Source of the DNA: Pseudodesulfovibrio profundus
GTDB taxonomy: Bacteria > Desulfobacterota > Desulfovibrionia > Desulfovibrionales > Desulfovibrionaceae
DNA: 64,000 nt
Assembly (NCBI RefSeq): GCF_900217235.1
Contig: NZ_LT907975.1
Span: 1,959,001 to 2,023,000 of the forward strand
Direction of reading: 5' to 3'
Shown piece by piece: positions 1 through 8,464 of the stretch. A model generated the notes under the pieces. That model ran no database searches, had not been told where the DNA came from, and saw nothing but the letters and a program-made list of their open reading frames with translations. Both the position numbers and the translations under genes were made by a program. Every line of letters begins with the position of its first letter. The stretch's first letter is position 1.

Positions 1-238
1 GCGGACGGAAGCCCATGCCACCGGAAATCAGTTTGGTGACGTTCTTCTCGGCGAGATAATTCACCGGCGCCAGGCAGCCGCCCTGCTCATGCGGGCAACT
101 GGGAACAGAGTCGACCTTTTCGACCTTGCCGTCCTTGACCTCGACGAGGGTGTACATGGCGCAATGGCCGAAATGGGCATCAATGGACGCATCCAGTCCC
201 TCGGGACCGGCAGAAGGAATGGCAATAACGGTATTCAT
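1..238 (-). CDS. NifX/NifB-like dinitrogenase iron-molybdenum cofactor family protein (partial, C-terminus off the left edge)
   Basis: Reading leftward from an ATG at 236-238, 79 codons stay open to the window edge. The start (MNTVIAIPSAGPEGLDASI), the DAHFGHCAMYTLVEV segment and the later SGGMGFRP segment are the typical pattern of the small NifX/NafY/MTH1175-type fold that binds Fe-Mo or Mo-Cu clusters. A CPHEQGGC segment is also present near residues 48-55. A good ribosome site (AAGGAG) precedes the ATG. It lies 31 bp after the second MinD/ferredoxin ATPase and is probably the fifth gene of that operon. In Desulfovibrio such proteins belong to the orange-protein (ORP) complex; a role here is inferred from neighbours. 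The length is unknown because the gene is cut. Confidence 0.85.
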   Translation of the reverse strand, partial: MNTVIAIPSAGPEGLDASIDAHFGHCAMYTLVEVKDGKVEKVDSVPSCPHEQGGCLAPVNYLAEKNVTKLISGGMGFRP

Positions 239-269
239 TTCATAACTCCTTGTGTTGGTTATCGAACAA

Positions 270-1157
270 TCAACTTGTTGCCTTGTCATCTTCCAACAGA
301 CCGAGGACCTTCTCCCAGGCGCCGTGCAGCACGCTACCCAGTCCAGATGGATCGTATTCGGTCAAAACCTGTCGCTGAATCATGGCATTGACCACGCCCG
401 GGTCATGGGCGAGTCGACCGACCAGCGAAAATCCCTTTTCCCTGCAATAGGACTCTATTGATTCCGCAAGGGGCGGATTGATATCCCACTTGTTGATCAA
501 TACGGCCACCTTGGTTCGGAATCCGACACACAGATCAGCCACCCGCTCCAGATCATGAATGCCCGAAGGCGTCGGTTCGGTGACCACAATGGCGACATCG
601 GTCCCGGCCAGCGAGCTGATCACCGGACACCCTATGCCCGGTGCTCCGTCGCACAGCACGAGATCAACACCGGCGATCTCCGCCATTTCCCGCGCCCGTT
701 GTTTGAGCAGGGTGACCAGTCGCCCGGAATTCTCCTCACCGGGAAACAGCTGTGCATGGACCATGGGGGAAAAACGGGTATCGGAAACATACCAGTTGCC
801 GCAGTGCTTTTCGGGAAAATCGATGGCTTCCGAAGGACAGAACTCCACGCAGACCTTGCACCCTTCGCAGTGAAAGGGCTTGATGGAGTAGCCGATCAGA
901 GACAATTCAATGGCATCGAAACGGCACATGTTCCGACATGTTCCGCACATGACGCATTTTTCGGGATTGATGACTGCCTCATGGCCCGAACGAAAAGCGT
1001 TTTCTTCCTGAATTTTCGGGTTGAGCAAAAGATGGAGATCAGGTGCGTCCACATCCAGATCACAGAGAACAGCCTCTCCTGCGAGATGGGAGAATGCCGC
1101 CATGATGGTGGTTTTACCTGCACCGCCCTTGCCGCTGATGACAACTATCTCACGCAT
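270..1157 (-). CDS. MinD/NUBPL-like P-loop ATPase with inserted 2x[4Fe-4S] ferredoxin domain
   Basis: The 295-residue protein starts with a deviant Walker A motif (SGKGGAGKTT, residues 8-17). A ferredoxin insert follows, with CVMCGTCRNMC and CEGCKVCVEFCPSEA, each able to ligate one [4Fe-4S] cluster. The rest is MinD-like, including CPVISSLAGTDVAIVVTEPTPSG. I chose the ATG at 1155-1157 because it overlaps the stop region of the upstream paralogue; the longer reading frame upstream lacks homology. This family is paired with NifX-like proteins in the Desulfovibrio ORP complex, where it was linked to cell division. The sequence supports the domain content; the partners and process are inferred from context. 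Confidence 0.9.
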   Translation of the reverse strand: MREIVVISGKGGAGKTTIMAAFSHLAGEAVLCDLDVDAPDLHLLLNPKIQEENAFRSGHEAVINPEKCVMCGTCRNMCRFDAIELSLIGYSIKPFHCEGCKVCVEFCPSEAIDFPEKHCGNWYVSDTRFSPMVHAQLFPGEENSGRLVTLLKQRAREMAEIAGVDLVLCDGAPGIGCPVISSLAGTDVAIVVTEPTPSGIHDLERVADLCVGFRTKVAVLINKWDINPPLAESIESYCREKGFSLVGRLAHDPGVVNAMIQRQVLTEYDPSGLGSVLHGAWEKVLGLLEDDKATS

Positions 1158-2013
1158 GGGAGACCTCCGGTACGCCTGCGGCTTCGAGCATGTTGCGCCT
1201 GAGGGAGACAAAGGTCTCGCGCAACGTGGGAACGGCATCGACAATGATATGACCGTGGGAGTAAGCCTCTGCCACTGCCCGGTCGTAGGGGATTTCCGCC
1301 CAGATGGGCAGACCGTGTTCTTCACAGTAGGCGTATACGGACTTGTCGCCGATACCGGCACGGTTGATGACGACGCCCATGGGTTTGCCCAGTGGAGTGA
1401 ACGCCTCGTGCGCCAGACGAAAATCATGCAGGCCGAACGGTGTCGGCTCCGTGACCAGAACGATCACATCCGCATCCATGACCGCGCTGACGGCAGGACA
1501 ACTGACACCCGGAGGCGCATCAATGATGACATCGCCCGCAATCCCCATCATGCCGAGCCGATCCTTGACCTGACGCATGAGCGGTGGGCTCATGGCTTCG
1601 CCTATGCGGGAGCGACCCATCAGGAACCGGATGTCTCCTGCTTGACCCGAGAGCACTTCTCCCAGCTCACGACGACTTGGGAAGAGCGCCTTTTCCGGAC
1701 ACACGGCCAGACATCCGCCGCAGCCGTGGCACATTTCGTTGAAGACGAGCACATGTCCGGCCATGAGCGTGATGGCCTTGAACTGGCAGATATCCCGGCA
1801 GGCGCCGCACTTGGAGCACCTGTCCTCCACGAGTTCCGGCACTTCGAGATAGGCGATTTCAGTATTGGTGAATTCGGGATGCAGAAACAGGTGGAGATTG
1901 GGCTCCTCCACATCCAGATCCACGGCGAGAACATCTTCCCAAAGGGAGGCAAGGGAGGCGGAAACCGTAGTCTTCCCCGTTCCCCCCTTGCCGCTGGCTA
2001 TGGCGAAAATCAC
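1150..2013 (-). CDS. MinD-like P-loop ATPase with inserted 2x[4Fe-4S] ferredoxin domain (paralogue of the next gene)
   Basis: This 287-residue protein has a deviant Walker A motif (SGKGGTGKTT, residues 7-16), ferredoxin-type clusters CSKCGACRDIC and CHGCGGCLAVCPEKA, and a MinD-like C-terminal half with VTEPTPFGLHD. It resembles the following gene along its whole length, so the pair probably arose by duplication and may form a heterodimer. The start is GTG at 2011-2013, overlapping the upstream NifX-like stop as GTGA; the 3' end overlaps the next gene by 8 bp. Both overlaps suggest translational coupling within one operon. MinD-family ATPases cycle ATP on dimer formation; the inserted clusters suggest redox control or cluster transfer, which is inference. 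Confidence 0.9.
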   Translation of the reverse strand: MIFAIASGKGGTGKTTVSASLASLWEDVLAVDLDVEEPNLHLFLHPEFTNTEIAYLEVPELVEDRCSKCGACRDICQFKAITLMAGHVLVFNEMCHGCGGCLAVCPEKALFPSRRELGEVLSGQAGDIRFLMGRSRIGEAMSPPLMRQVKDRLGMMGIAGDVIIDAPPGVSCPAVSAVMDADVIVLVTEPTPFGLHDFRLAHEAFTPLGKPMGVVINRAGIGDKSVYAYCEEHGLPIWAEIPYDRAVAEAYSHGHIIVDAVPTLRETFVSLRRNMLEAAGVPEVSHA

Positions 2014-2585
2014 GCTCTGCCTCCGGCTTGCCTGTTAGGCCCTTCCGCCATCGGGATTTCTCCGTTGCGGAATTTCTGCACAGCCTCGCCAACGGTCATG
2101 CCGTCGACATCCTGACCCACGGCTATCCCTGCTGCTTCGAGTGCCGCGAAGGCCTTGGGGCCGACATAGCCCGAAAGCAGAACCTGCGCTCCGGCGTTGG
2201 CCACGTTCTCGGCAGCCTGAATTCCTGCGCCCTGGGCCATGGTTTGTGATGTTCCGTTGTCCACGTACTCCACTTCCATGGTTTCCAAATCCACCACTGC
2301 GAAGCCGCCTGCGCGGCCAAACCGAGGGTCCACGCGGTCTCCCAAAGTCGGACCTTCACTGGACACCGCTACTTTCTTCGCCTCCATGGCATTGCCCTCC
2401 GCTTTCATCGGACCAGCGGCCCGACGACGGTTGTTCATTCCCTGACCACGGCCCTGTCCCGAACCGCGACCATTTCCACGACCTTGCCCTTTTCCCTGGC
2501 CCTGGCCCATTCCACGGCCTTGACCACCCTGACAACGACGACCACTTCCCGGTCCGCCTGATCCTGATCTGTTCATTCCTGGCAT
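2010..2585 (-). CDS. NifX-family protein with Gly/Arg/Gln-rich N-terminal tail
   Basis: The 191-residue protein has two parts. Residues 1 to about 55 are a low-complexity tail of Gly, Arg, Gln and Ser (short GQG/GRG repeats). From about residue 70 a NifX-like fold is visible: a DPRFGRAGGFAVVDLETMEVE segment with split halves, and AGAQVLLSGYVGPKAFAALEAAGI. Start ATG 2583-2585 is chosen for its strong Shine-Dalgarno (AAAGGAGGCAG); a longer frame exists but lacks one. The stop overlaps the downstream ATPase start. The rich tail resembles DUF5320-type tails found on such proteins in anaerobes; its job is unknown, perhaps nucleic acid or metal contact. The cluster ligand cannot be told from sequence. 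Confidence 0.85.
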   Translation of the reverse strand: MPGMNRSGSGGPGSGRRCQGGQGRGMGQGQGKGQGRGNGRGSGQGRGQGMNNRRRAAGPMKAEGNAMEAKKVAVSSEGPTLGDRVDPRFGRAGGFAVVDLETMEVEYVDNGTSQTMAQGAGIQAAENVANAGAQVLLSGYVGPKAFAALEAAGIAVGQDVDGMTVGEAVQKFRNGEIPMAEGPNRQAGGRA

Positions 2586-2614
2586 GACTGCCTCCTTTGG
2601 ACTCAATGTCCGGT

Positions 2615-2947
2615 TCAAGCGTCCGTGTCGGTTTTGGTCGCTTTGCAGCATCCCTTGGCCAACTTAAAGTGGCCGCCATCGATGCGGATGGCCCATCCGC
2701 GGGTCAGGGCCTGCGCCACCGCCTTGCGTGCAGTGGCGAGAATTCTGCCGAACGTGGGGCGGGAAACTCCCATTTGCCGGGCTGCCTCTTCCTGAGACAA
2801 CCCTTCCCCGTCCGCCAGCCGTATCGCCTCGAAACCCTCGTGGGTCAGCGTGATATCCTCCAACAGACGCATGGGTATGCCTTGGGGCTTGTAAAAGGTC
2901 GCCCCCGGCTCCCGTTGAATCATCCGTCGTATCTTCTTCCTTCCCAT
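2615..2947 (-). CDS. DUF134 family helix-turn-helix protein
   Basis: This 110-residue basic protein begins MGRKKIRRMIQ, has a MRLLEDITLTHEGFEAIRLAD stretch and then an HTH of the sigma-70 region 4 type (LSQEEAARQMGVSRPTFGR, about residues 55-73), all typical of DUF134. A Shine-Dalgarno (AGGTGAGG) precedes the ATG at 2945-2947. It is the first gene of the NifX/MinD operon, 29 bp upstream of the next start. DUF134 genes commonly sit beside NifX-like genes in anaerobes, so it is a likely local regulator. Two CATATG-centred palindromes lie just upstream and are candidate operators. No ligand-binding domain is visible. Confidence 0.9.
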   Translation of the reverse strand: MGRKKIRRMIQREPGATFYKPQGIPMRLLEDITLTHEGFEAIRLADGEGLSQEEAARQMGVSRPTFGRILATARKAVAQALTRGWAIRIDGGHFKLAKGCCKATKTDTDA

Positions 2948-2970
2948 GGACCTCACCTTATGTGAACGAT

Positions 2971-3030
2971 TCGTCATATGACGATACGCTCATACGTTTT
3001 CTCGTCAAGAAAAAATGAGCATATGCTCAT
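2971..3030. promoter_or_regulatory. Pair of CATATG-centred palindromes upstream of the DUF134-NifX-MinD operon
   Basis: TCGTCATATGACGA (2971-2984) and ATGAGCATATGCTCAT (3015-3030) are perfect palindromes of 14 and 16 bp. Their centres are 45 bp apart, just over four helical turns. The first lies 24 bp upstream of the DUF134 start codon. Both are in AT-rich DNA with no gene. An operator role, perhaps for DUF134 itself, is inferred from symmetry and position. Confidence 0.6.
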
Positions 3031-3146
3031 TACTTTTTCCCATGTTTGTTTTTTATATACGATAATTCAGCATGTTAAGAAACACGAAAGACCACAAAAA
3101 AGCTCTTTTCTTCTCGATTACCAAGAAAAAAAGAGCCAATGGGCAG

Positions 3147-3177
3147 CAATCCCGAGCGACAAGAACCGCTCGGATTG
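3147..3177 (-). terminator. Possible terminator of the histidine kinase gene
   Basis: CCGAGCG and CGCTCGG (3152-3158 and 3167-3173) form a 7-bp GC-rich stem, extended by CAAT/ATTG. It lies just past the kinase stop. The T-run on the minus strand comes about 25 bases later, next to a weaker second hairpin, so the terminator is not canonical. Confidence 0.35.
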
Positions 3178-3192
3178 GTTCATCTCACGGTA

Positions 3193-4320
3193 TCAACTGA
3201 GAAAAAGAGTGAAGGTTGTTTCACCATTACCCGTGGAACAGGCGATGCTGCCCCCGAGGTACTTTTCGGTGAACAGTTTGGCGACATAAGTACCCAGTCC
3301 CCGATCAGGTGACTTGGTGGAAACATAGCGGCCAAAAATCTGGCCCTGGATCTCAACCGGGACATCCCCGTCATTGGTTATGCTGAGCGATGTAGTTCCA
3401 TCACCGGATCGGCGACATTGAATACAGATACGACCACCAGCAGTCTCTCGTGCTTCAAGTGCATTGACGAAGATATTGCGGAGCACATGACGCAAAATTT
3501 TAGGATCGCTATACAGGGTCCCGCACATGATATCGTAGTCAACCATATTGGGCTGCACGTTGCGAATCCGACATTCTTCGTTCACAAGGTCACTGATGAA
3601 CGGCATGGGAGTTATATTCTGTTTCTCGGAGACCATGGCGCCCTGCTCCGCGGCGTACAAATCGCGATGATACATCACGTCGCGGAGGATTCTTCGGGAC
3701 GTATTCAGGAGCATCGGGAACAGGGTCACATCTTCCGGTTCGGCTTCGATGAGCTCTGCCAGGGAAGTGATGCTGCCCACAGTATTGATCAGCCCATGGT
3801 AAAAAGTACGATTCAGATAGCGAAGTCGCAGTTCATGGCTGATGTCGAGGGCGAACAGGAAAATGAAATTCTCACCCCGAAACGTGGTCGGCCGGGTAAA
3901 GACCTGCAAATCGAGCGGCACCTCATTGTGATCCACCACGCGGGTCATGCGGCAATTCTGACAATCTTCTTCTCCTTGCAGGCTCTTGACAATTGCTCTG
4001 GCAGCCCCACATGAGCGGCAATCGAGGGAACAACCGCATCCCGCTTCCATCAGGGCCGCGTTGACACAGTCCAATGCCTCGCCCGGACGTTTGCCGATGA
4101 CATCTTCAATGTGTTGTTTCAGTGAGAGTTTTTTGAACGCTTCGTTACAGTAAACGATCTGGCGGTGCATATTGAGAACCATGACGCATGCAGGGACAGC
4201 ATCAAACCAGGGCAGGAGAAACTCGTTCTTCAGTTCTTCGGATATCTTCTTGACGGATTTGTAATCACCTCGTTCCGGAGCGGCGAAGTGCGTGTCCAGC
4301 CCTTTCCCTATGATGCCCAT
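3193..4320 (-). CDS. PAS-domain sensor histidine kinase with cysteine-rich insert
   Basis: The 375-residue protein has no membrane segment. Residues about 37-165 form a PAS domain (VPACVMVLNMHRQIVYCNEAF) interrupted by cysteines at 85, 95, 97, 101, 104, 120 and 123 (GCGCSLDCRSC, DCQNC). This looks like a metal or Fe-S binding insert that would make it a cytoplasmic redox or metal sensor. The phospho-acceptor is probably His175 in RTFYHGLINT. A HATPase domain follows (NIFVNALEA, then GRYVSTKSPDRGLGTYVAKLF). No response regulator lies next to it. It shares its upstream region with the divergent PACE transporter gene. The sensing role is inferred from the cysteines. Confidence 0.85.
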   Translation of the reverse strand: MGIIGKGLDTHFAAPERGDYKSVKKISEELKNEFLLPWFDAVPACVMVLNMHRQIVYCNEAFKKLSLKQHIEDVIGKRPGEALDCVNAALMEAGCGCSLDCRSCGAARAIVKSLQGEEDCQNCRMTRVVDHNEVPLDLQVFTRPTTFRGENFIFLFALDISHELRLRYLNRTFYHGLINTVGSITSLAELIEAEPEDVTLFPMLLNTSRRILRDVMYHRDLYAAEQGAMVSEKQNITPMPFISDLVNEECRIRNVQPNMVDYDIMCGTLYSDPKILRHVLRNIFVNALEARETAGGRICIQCRRSGDGTTSLSITNDGDVPVEIQGQIFGRYVSTKSPDRGLGTYVAKLFTEKYLGGSIACSTGNGETTFTLFLS

Positions 4321-4363
4321 AGATCCCCCTTGGATGCAAAACCAGACCGGTTATTTTTATAGA

Positions 4364-4376
4364 TTGTACAATTGTA
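4364..4376. promoter_or_regulatory. Overlapping dyads between the kinase and PACE transporter genes
   Basis: TTGTACAA (4364-4371) and TACAATTGTA (4367-4376) are two overlapping perfect palindromes. They lie in the divergent promoter region, 44 bp from the kinase start and 91 bp from the transporter start. They could be an operator, but AT-rich palindromes this short arise by chance. Confidence 0.3.
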
Positions 4377-4466
4377 GCACTACAGCATTGATTGGCTCAA
4401 CCATGTTATTTTTTATTCCGGAAACGATCATGGACATGATCAGAAACGAGGTGTAGAGCTTCGCCC

Positions 4467-4904
4467 ATGCGTACTCAATCAGATAGACTTCGACACACCA
4501 TGATGTTCGAAATAATCGGCCTGCTGACCTGCACGCCTCTTGCCTCGTGGCTGCTGGACAAAGAACTGCTCAAGATAGGCAGCATGTCCCTGGCCATCTC
4601 GCTGACGGCCATGGTCTGCAACTATATATTCAACCTTGCCTTCGACCATGCCCTGGTCCGCATGGGGCGCTCCCTGCGTGACAGACCCCCCATGCTCCGG
4701 GTAATCCACGCCGTGCTGTTCGAAGCATCCCTTCTCCTGTTCACCGTGCCCATGGTCGCCTGGTGGCTGGATATGGGGTTGTGGCAGGCGTTTGTCACCG
4801 ACCTGGGATTCGTGCTGTTTTTCCTGGTCTATGCCTATGTTTTCAACTGGGCGTACGACCGCGTCTTCCCGGTGCCTGAAACACCGACTGTTGTGGAAAG
4901 CTAG
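4467..4904 (+). CDS. PACE-family biocide/multidrug efflux protein
   Basis: The 145-residue protein consists of two tandem bacterial transmembrane pair units, giving four membrane helices (about residues 13-30, 40-60, 80-100 and 113-133). Family hallmarks are the acidic residue in the first helix (MMFEIIGLL) and the repeated FNLAFD / FNWAYD segments that end helices two and four. PACE proteins such as AceI export chlorhexidine or short-chain diamines by proton antiport in the inner membrane. Only 9 bp separate it from the LysE gene, so the two are likely co-transcribed. The natural substrate is unknown. Confidence 0.85.
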   Translation: MRTQSDRLRHTMMFEIIGLLTCTPLASWLLDKELLKIGSMSLAISLTAMVCNYIFNLAFDHALVRMGRSLRDRPPMLRVIHAVLFEASLLLFTVPMVAWWLDMGLWQAFVTDLGFVLFFLVYAYVFNWAYDRVFPVPETPTVVES

Positions 4905-4913
4905 GGGAACACG

Positions 4914-5546
4914 ATGTTCGGGATTCACGATATCGCGCTGTTCATCGTATCCGGCCTGTTGCTGAACATCACGCCGGGTCAGGATGTGGCGTATATCGTG
5001 AGTCGCGGTGCCGGTCTTGGCTGGCGCGGCGGTGCCATTGCCGCGCTGGGCGTGGGTACCGGCTGTTTCGTCCATGTCTTTGCCGCTTCGCTGGGGCTGT
5101 CCGCCCTGCTCGCCACTTCGGCTACCGCTTTTACCGTGGTCAAGCTGGCCGGTGCCGGATATCTGATCTGGATAGGCCTGACCATGTGGCGCGGCAGCAA
5201 CGGTAACGTCAAGGAAACATGCCTTGCTCAGCGCCCCTCCCTGCATCGAATATTCACACAGGGCTTCCTTACCAATGCGCTCAACCCCAAGGTTGCCCTG
5301 TTCTTTCTGGCATTTCTGCCGCAATTCGTGTCCGCCGACTCAACGACCAAACCGCTGGCTTTTCTGCTGCTTGGTGTGCTGTTCACCATCAATGGCACCA
5401 TGGTCAATCTCGGGTGGGCATGGTTCGCCGCCCGCGCCGCTCGCCTGCTCAAGGGAAGCGGCCGGTTCTCCGTCTGGATCAAGCGCGTAGCCGGAACCCT
5501 GTTCATCGGACTGGGTATTCGTCTGGCTCTGGCTAAAGCAGCCTGA
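4914..5546 (+). CDS. LysE/RhtB family amino-acid exporter
   Basis: This 210-residue inner-membrane protein has about six hydrophobic segments and the family signature near its N-terminus (LNITPGQDVAYIVSRGAGLG, residues 18-37), where most members read TPGPD. It also has the GAGYLIWIG and FLTNALNPKVALFFLAFLP segments typical of RhtB-type exporters. Family members export amino acids such as homoserine, threonine or lysine, or related solutes. It follows the PACE exporter by 9 bp with AGGGGAA before the ATG. The substrate cannot be told. Confidence 0.9.
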   Translation: MFGIHDIALFIVSGLLLNITPGQDVAYIVSRGAGLGWRGGAIAALGVGTGCFVHVFAASLGLSALLATSATAFTVVKLAGAGYLIWIGLTMWRGSNGNVKETCLAQRPSLHRIFTQGFLTNALNPKVALFFLAFLPQFVSADSTTKPLAFLLLGVLFTINGTMVNLGWAWFAARAARLLKGSGRFSVWIKRVAGTLFIGLGIRLALAKAA

Positions 5547-5694
5547 TCCGACCTTTTTACGACTTCCCATTACACCGATTCCGGCCATTCCCTCTTATGG
5601 CAGCGGTGCATAATGTCATTTTTTTCACACCCCTTGCCAAACATCCTTTTTATGCGCACTATGGATTTTCATTCATTGATAAGGATTTTCAACT

Positions 5695-8184
5695 ATGCAG
5701 ACAATACAAGCACAGATCAAAGGCATGCACTGCGCCGCCTGTTCCGGGCGCATTGAACGAACCGTCGGCGCCATGGACGGTGTGGAAACGGTATCCGTCA
5801 ATCTTGCCGCCGAGACAATGCAATTGACCCACGATCCTGAAGTGGTCACTACCGAAGACGTGGCCCAACGAATCAAGGATTTGGGTTTCGAGGCAATCTT
5901 TCAGGCGAGTTCAGGTCTTGAAGAGCTGAATCTGGAGCTTGGAGGCATGCACTGCGCAGCGTGTTCAACTCGCATCGAGCGGGTAACCGGCAGTCTGGAG
6001 GGCGTTGATTCCGCTTCGGTCAATCTGGCCGCCAATTCCGGCACGTTCGTCTTCGATCCCTCGCTGGTCTCCCGACGCGACATCCGGGACGCCATCAGCA
6101 ACGCAGGGTTCACCTCTTCGGTGCAGTCCGGGTCAACCAACCTCTTCGAGGAAAAACGCCGGGAAGCAGAAGCCCAACTGGCTGCCCAGAAACGGGAACT
6201 CATCCCTGCCTTTGTCTTTGCCCTGCCGCTGCTGATCATTTCCATGGGCCACATGTGGGGCATGCCGCTGCCCGATGCCCTGAACCCGGAACTTGTGCCG
6301 CTCAATTTTGCCCTGGCACAGCTTGCACTGACCCTGCCTGTCATCTGGACCGGTCGCCATTTCTACACACAGGGCATCCCAGCCCTGCTGCGTGGTGGTC
6401 CCAACATGGACTCACTCGTTGCCATGGGTACCGGTGCGGCATTCATCTACTCCCTGTGGAACACCATTGCCATCGGTATGGGCGATCCGCATTCGACCGA
6501 AACGATCATGCTGGCAATGGATCTGTATTACGAGTCCGCTGCCGTGCTTATCGCCATGATCTCACTGGGTAAATATTTTGAAGCCCGCTCCAAGATCAAG
6601 ACATCTGACGCCATCCGCGCCCTCATGGAGCTGGCACCCGAAACCGCCACCATCATCAAGGATGGCACCCAGCAGACTATTTCCATCGATGAAGTGGAAG
6701 CCGGGGATACCCTGCTGGTCAAGCCGGGCGAACGGATTCCCGTGGACGGCAAGATCGCCAAGGGGCAATCCTCTGTGGATGAATCCATGCTCACCGGCGA
6801 ACCCATGCCTGTCAGCAAGGATATCGGCGACACCGTGGCCGGTGGTACGCTCAACACCCACGGCTCCCTGACCATCACTGCTGAGCGTGTGGGGCAGGAC
6901 ACGGTTCTGGCGCGCATCATCCGCTTGGTGCAGGAAGCGCAGGGGTCCAAGGCACCCATCGCCAACCTCGCCGACACGATCAGTTTCTATTTTGTCCCGG
7001 CGGTCATGGCCATCGCGCTCATTGCCGGCATCGCCTGGTATATGAGTGGCGCGGGCTTCCCGTTTGCGCTCCGCATCTTCGTGGCCGTCATGGTCATTGC
7101 CTGTCCCTGCGCCATGGGATTGGCTACGCCGGTCTCGATCATGGTCGGAACCGGTCGCGGCGCCCAGCTCGGTGTGCTCATCAAGTCGGGCCGAGCCCTA
7201 CAGGAAGCCGGAGACCTCGATACCGTGATCTTTGACAAAACCGGGACCCTGACCCACGGTCGACCCGAAGTGGCGGACATCACCATGGTTCGTGGTACCA
7301 TGGCCCAGACCGAGGCCATTTATCTTGCTGCTGCTGCGGAAAGCCAATCCGAGCATCCGCTGGCGCAGGCCATGGTTCGCCGAGCCGAACGTCTGGGACT
7401 TGAATATCCCCAGCCTGATTCCTTTGAAGCCATTCCCGGCAAGGGGATCAAGGCAACCATCGGCTACCGCGAAGTGATCATCGGCAACAAGGCGCTCATG
7501 GATGAGTACGGCTTCGGATTTGATGATGACAGCCTGGCAGAGGCCGCCGTACCTCATTACGAAAGCCAGGGCGCTACAGTGGTCTATTTCGCCAGTGAGA
7601 ATAAGCTGAACGCACTGTTCGCCATCAGCGATGAAATGCGTGACGAGACCCCCGAGGTCGTGGCTGAACTCAAGAAGAACGGCCTGACACCAATCATGCT
7701 CACCGGCGACAACAAGGACACCGCCCGAGTGGTGGCTGACAAGGCCGGGATCGAGACCGTTATCGCCGGAGTTCTGCCTGACAAGAAGGCCGAAGAGGTC
7801 GATCGCCTGCAATCAGAAGGACGCAAGGTCGCCATGATCGGTGATGGTATCAACGATGCTCCGGCCCTTGCCAAGGCGGATATCGGCATTGCCATGGGCT
7901 CGGGAATCGACGTGGCCGTGGAATCCGGCGACATGGTACTGATGAAGTCTGATCTGCGCGCCCTGCTCACCGGACTGCGGCTGTCACAGGCGACCATGAC
8001 CAATATCAAGCAGAACCTTTTCTGGGCCTTTGCCTTCAATACCATCGGCATCCCGGTGGCGGCCGGACTGCTCTTCGCTTTTGGCGGCCCGACCCTCAAT
8101 CCGATGCTGGCGGGTACAGCCATGGCCATGAGTTCCGTGACCGTGGTGTCCAACGCCCTGCGACTGCGTTTTTTCAAGGGATAG
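5695..8184 (+). CDS. copA: Copper-exporting P1B-type ATPase
   Basis: The 829-residue protein has two N-terminal heavy-metal domains, each with GMHCAACxxRIER (near residues 10-22 and 82-95). The metal-translocating motif CPC is at residues 470-472 in [13 protein letters not shown]. The phosphorylated aspartate is D514 in DKTGTLTHG, and the HP motif (SEHPLA), [10 protein letters not shown] and [10 protein letters not shown] follow. The double Cys-Pro-Cys and cytoplasmic GMxCxxC domains fit the Cu(I) export group. It moves Cu(I) from the cytoplasm across the inner membrane using ATP. A small copper chaperone gene follows 46 bp later. No CueR or CsoR gene is beside it, and I saw no clear operator in the 148 bp upstream. 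Confidence 0.95.
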   Translation: MQTIQAQIKGMHCAACSGRIERTVGAMDGVETVSVNLAAETMQLTHDPEVVTTEDVAQRIKDLGFEAIFQASSGLEELNLELGGMHCAACSTRIERVTGSLEGVDSASVNLAANSGTFVFDPSLVSRRDIRDAISNAGFTSSVQSGSTNLFEEKRREAEAQLAAQKRELIPAFVFALPLLIISMGHMWGMPLPDALNPELVPLNFALAQLALTLPVIWTGRHFYTQGIPALLRGGPNMDSLVAMGTGAAFIYSLWNTIAIGMGDPHSTETIMLAMDLYYESAAVLIAMISLGKYFEARSKIKTSDAIRALMELAPETATIIKDGTQQTISIDEVEAGDTLLVKPGERIPVDGKIAKGQSSVDESMLTGEPMPVSKDIGDTVAGGTLNTHGSLTITAERVGQDTVLARIIRLVQEAQGSKAPIANLADTISFYFVPAVMAIALIAGIAWYMSGAGFPFALRIFVAVMVIACPCAMGLATPVSIMVGTGRGAQLGVLIKSGRALQEAGDLDTVIFDKTGTLTHGRPEVADITMVRGTMAQTEAIYLAAAAESQSEHPLAQAMVRRAERLGLEYPQPDSFEAIPGKGIKATIGYREVIIGNKALMDEYGFGFDDDSLAEAAVPHYESQGATVVYFASENKLNALFAISDEMRDETPEVVAELKKNGLTPIMLTGDNKDTARVVADKAGIETVIAGVLPDKKAEEVDRLQSEGRKVAMIGDGINDAPALAKADIGIAMGSGIDVAVESGDMVLMKSDLRALLTGLRLSQATMTNIKQNLFWAFAFNTIGIPVAAGLLFAFGGPTLNPMLAGTAMAMSSVTVVSNALRLRFFKG

Positions 8185-8230
8185 AGTCATGTGCGGACTT
8201 GGTCCGTACCAACTAAATAAGGAGAACCAT

Positions 8231-8428
8231 ATGCCTGCCATCAAAGTGAAAGGAATGAGCTGCCAGCATTGTGTCAAATCCGTAACTGAAGCCATGGAAA
8301 AGATCGGGGCCACCAATGTGACCGTGGACCTGCTCTCCGGCGAAGTGTCCTACGAAGAAGATCAACCCATCAGTCCCAACGCCATCAAGGAAGCCATTCA
8401 CCGAATCGGCTTTGAAGTAGTCGAATAA
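8231..8428 (+). CDS. copZ: CopZ-like heavy-metal-associated copper chaperone
   Basis: This 65-residue protein is a single heavy-metal-associated domain with the GMSCQHCVKSV binding motif at residues 8-18. I chose the ATG at 8231 because AAGGAG sits before it; an upstream in-frame start has no ribosome site. Such proteins carry Cu(I) to CopA. It is close behind copA on the same strand and ends at a strong shared terminator. Confidence 0.9.
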   Translation: MPAIKVKGMSCQHCVKSVTEAMEKIGATNVTVDLLSGEVSYEEDQPISPNAIKEAIHRIGFEVVE

Positions 8429-8433
8429 GAATG

Positions 8434-8463
8434 AAAAAGGGCAGCCCATTGGCTGCCCTTTTT
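8434..8463. terminator. Bidirectional terminator between copZ and the zinc-ribbon gene
   Basis: AAAAAGGGCAGCC (8434-8446) pairs with GGCTGCCCTTTTT (8451-8463) around a 4-base loop. A run flanks both sides, so it can stop copZ transcripts and the convergent minus-strand gene. Confidence 0.9.
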
Positions 8464-8464
8464 A

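Noticed and set aside
1021-2115. Plus-strand frame of 364 codons across the MinD-like ATPases
   Set aside because: It overlaps two clearly real minus-strand genes and has no recognisable domain.
2948-3192. Sigma-54 promoter for the NifX/MinD operon, as described for the D. vulgaris orp genes
   Set aside because: No TGGCAC-N5-TTGC element is visible on the minus strand in this gap.
4479-5324. Minus-strand frame of 281 codons across the PACE and LysE genes
   Set aside because: Composition is His/Gln-rich shadow coding and both plus-strand genes have family motifs.
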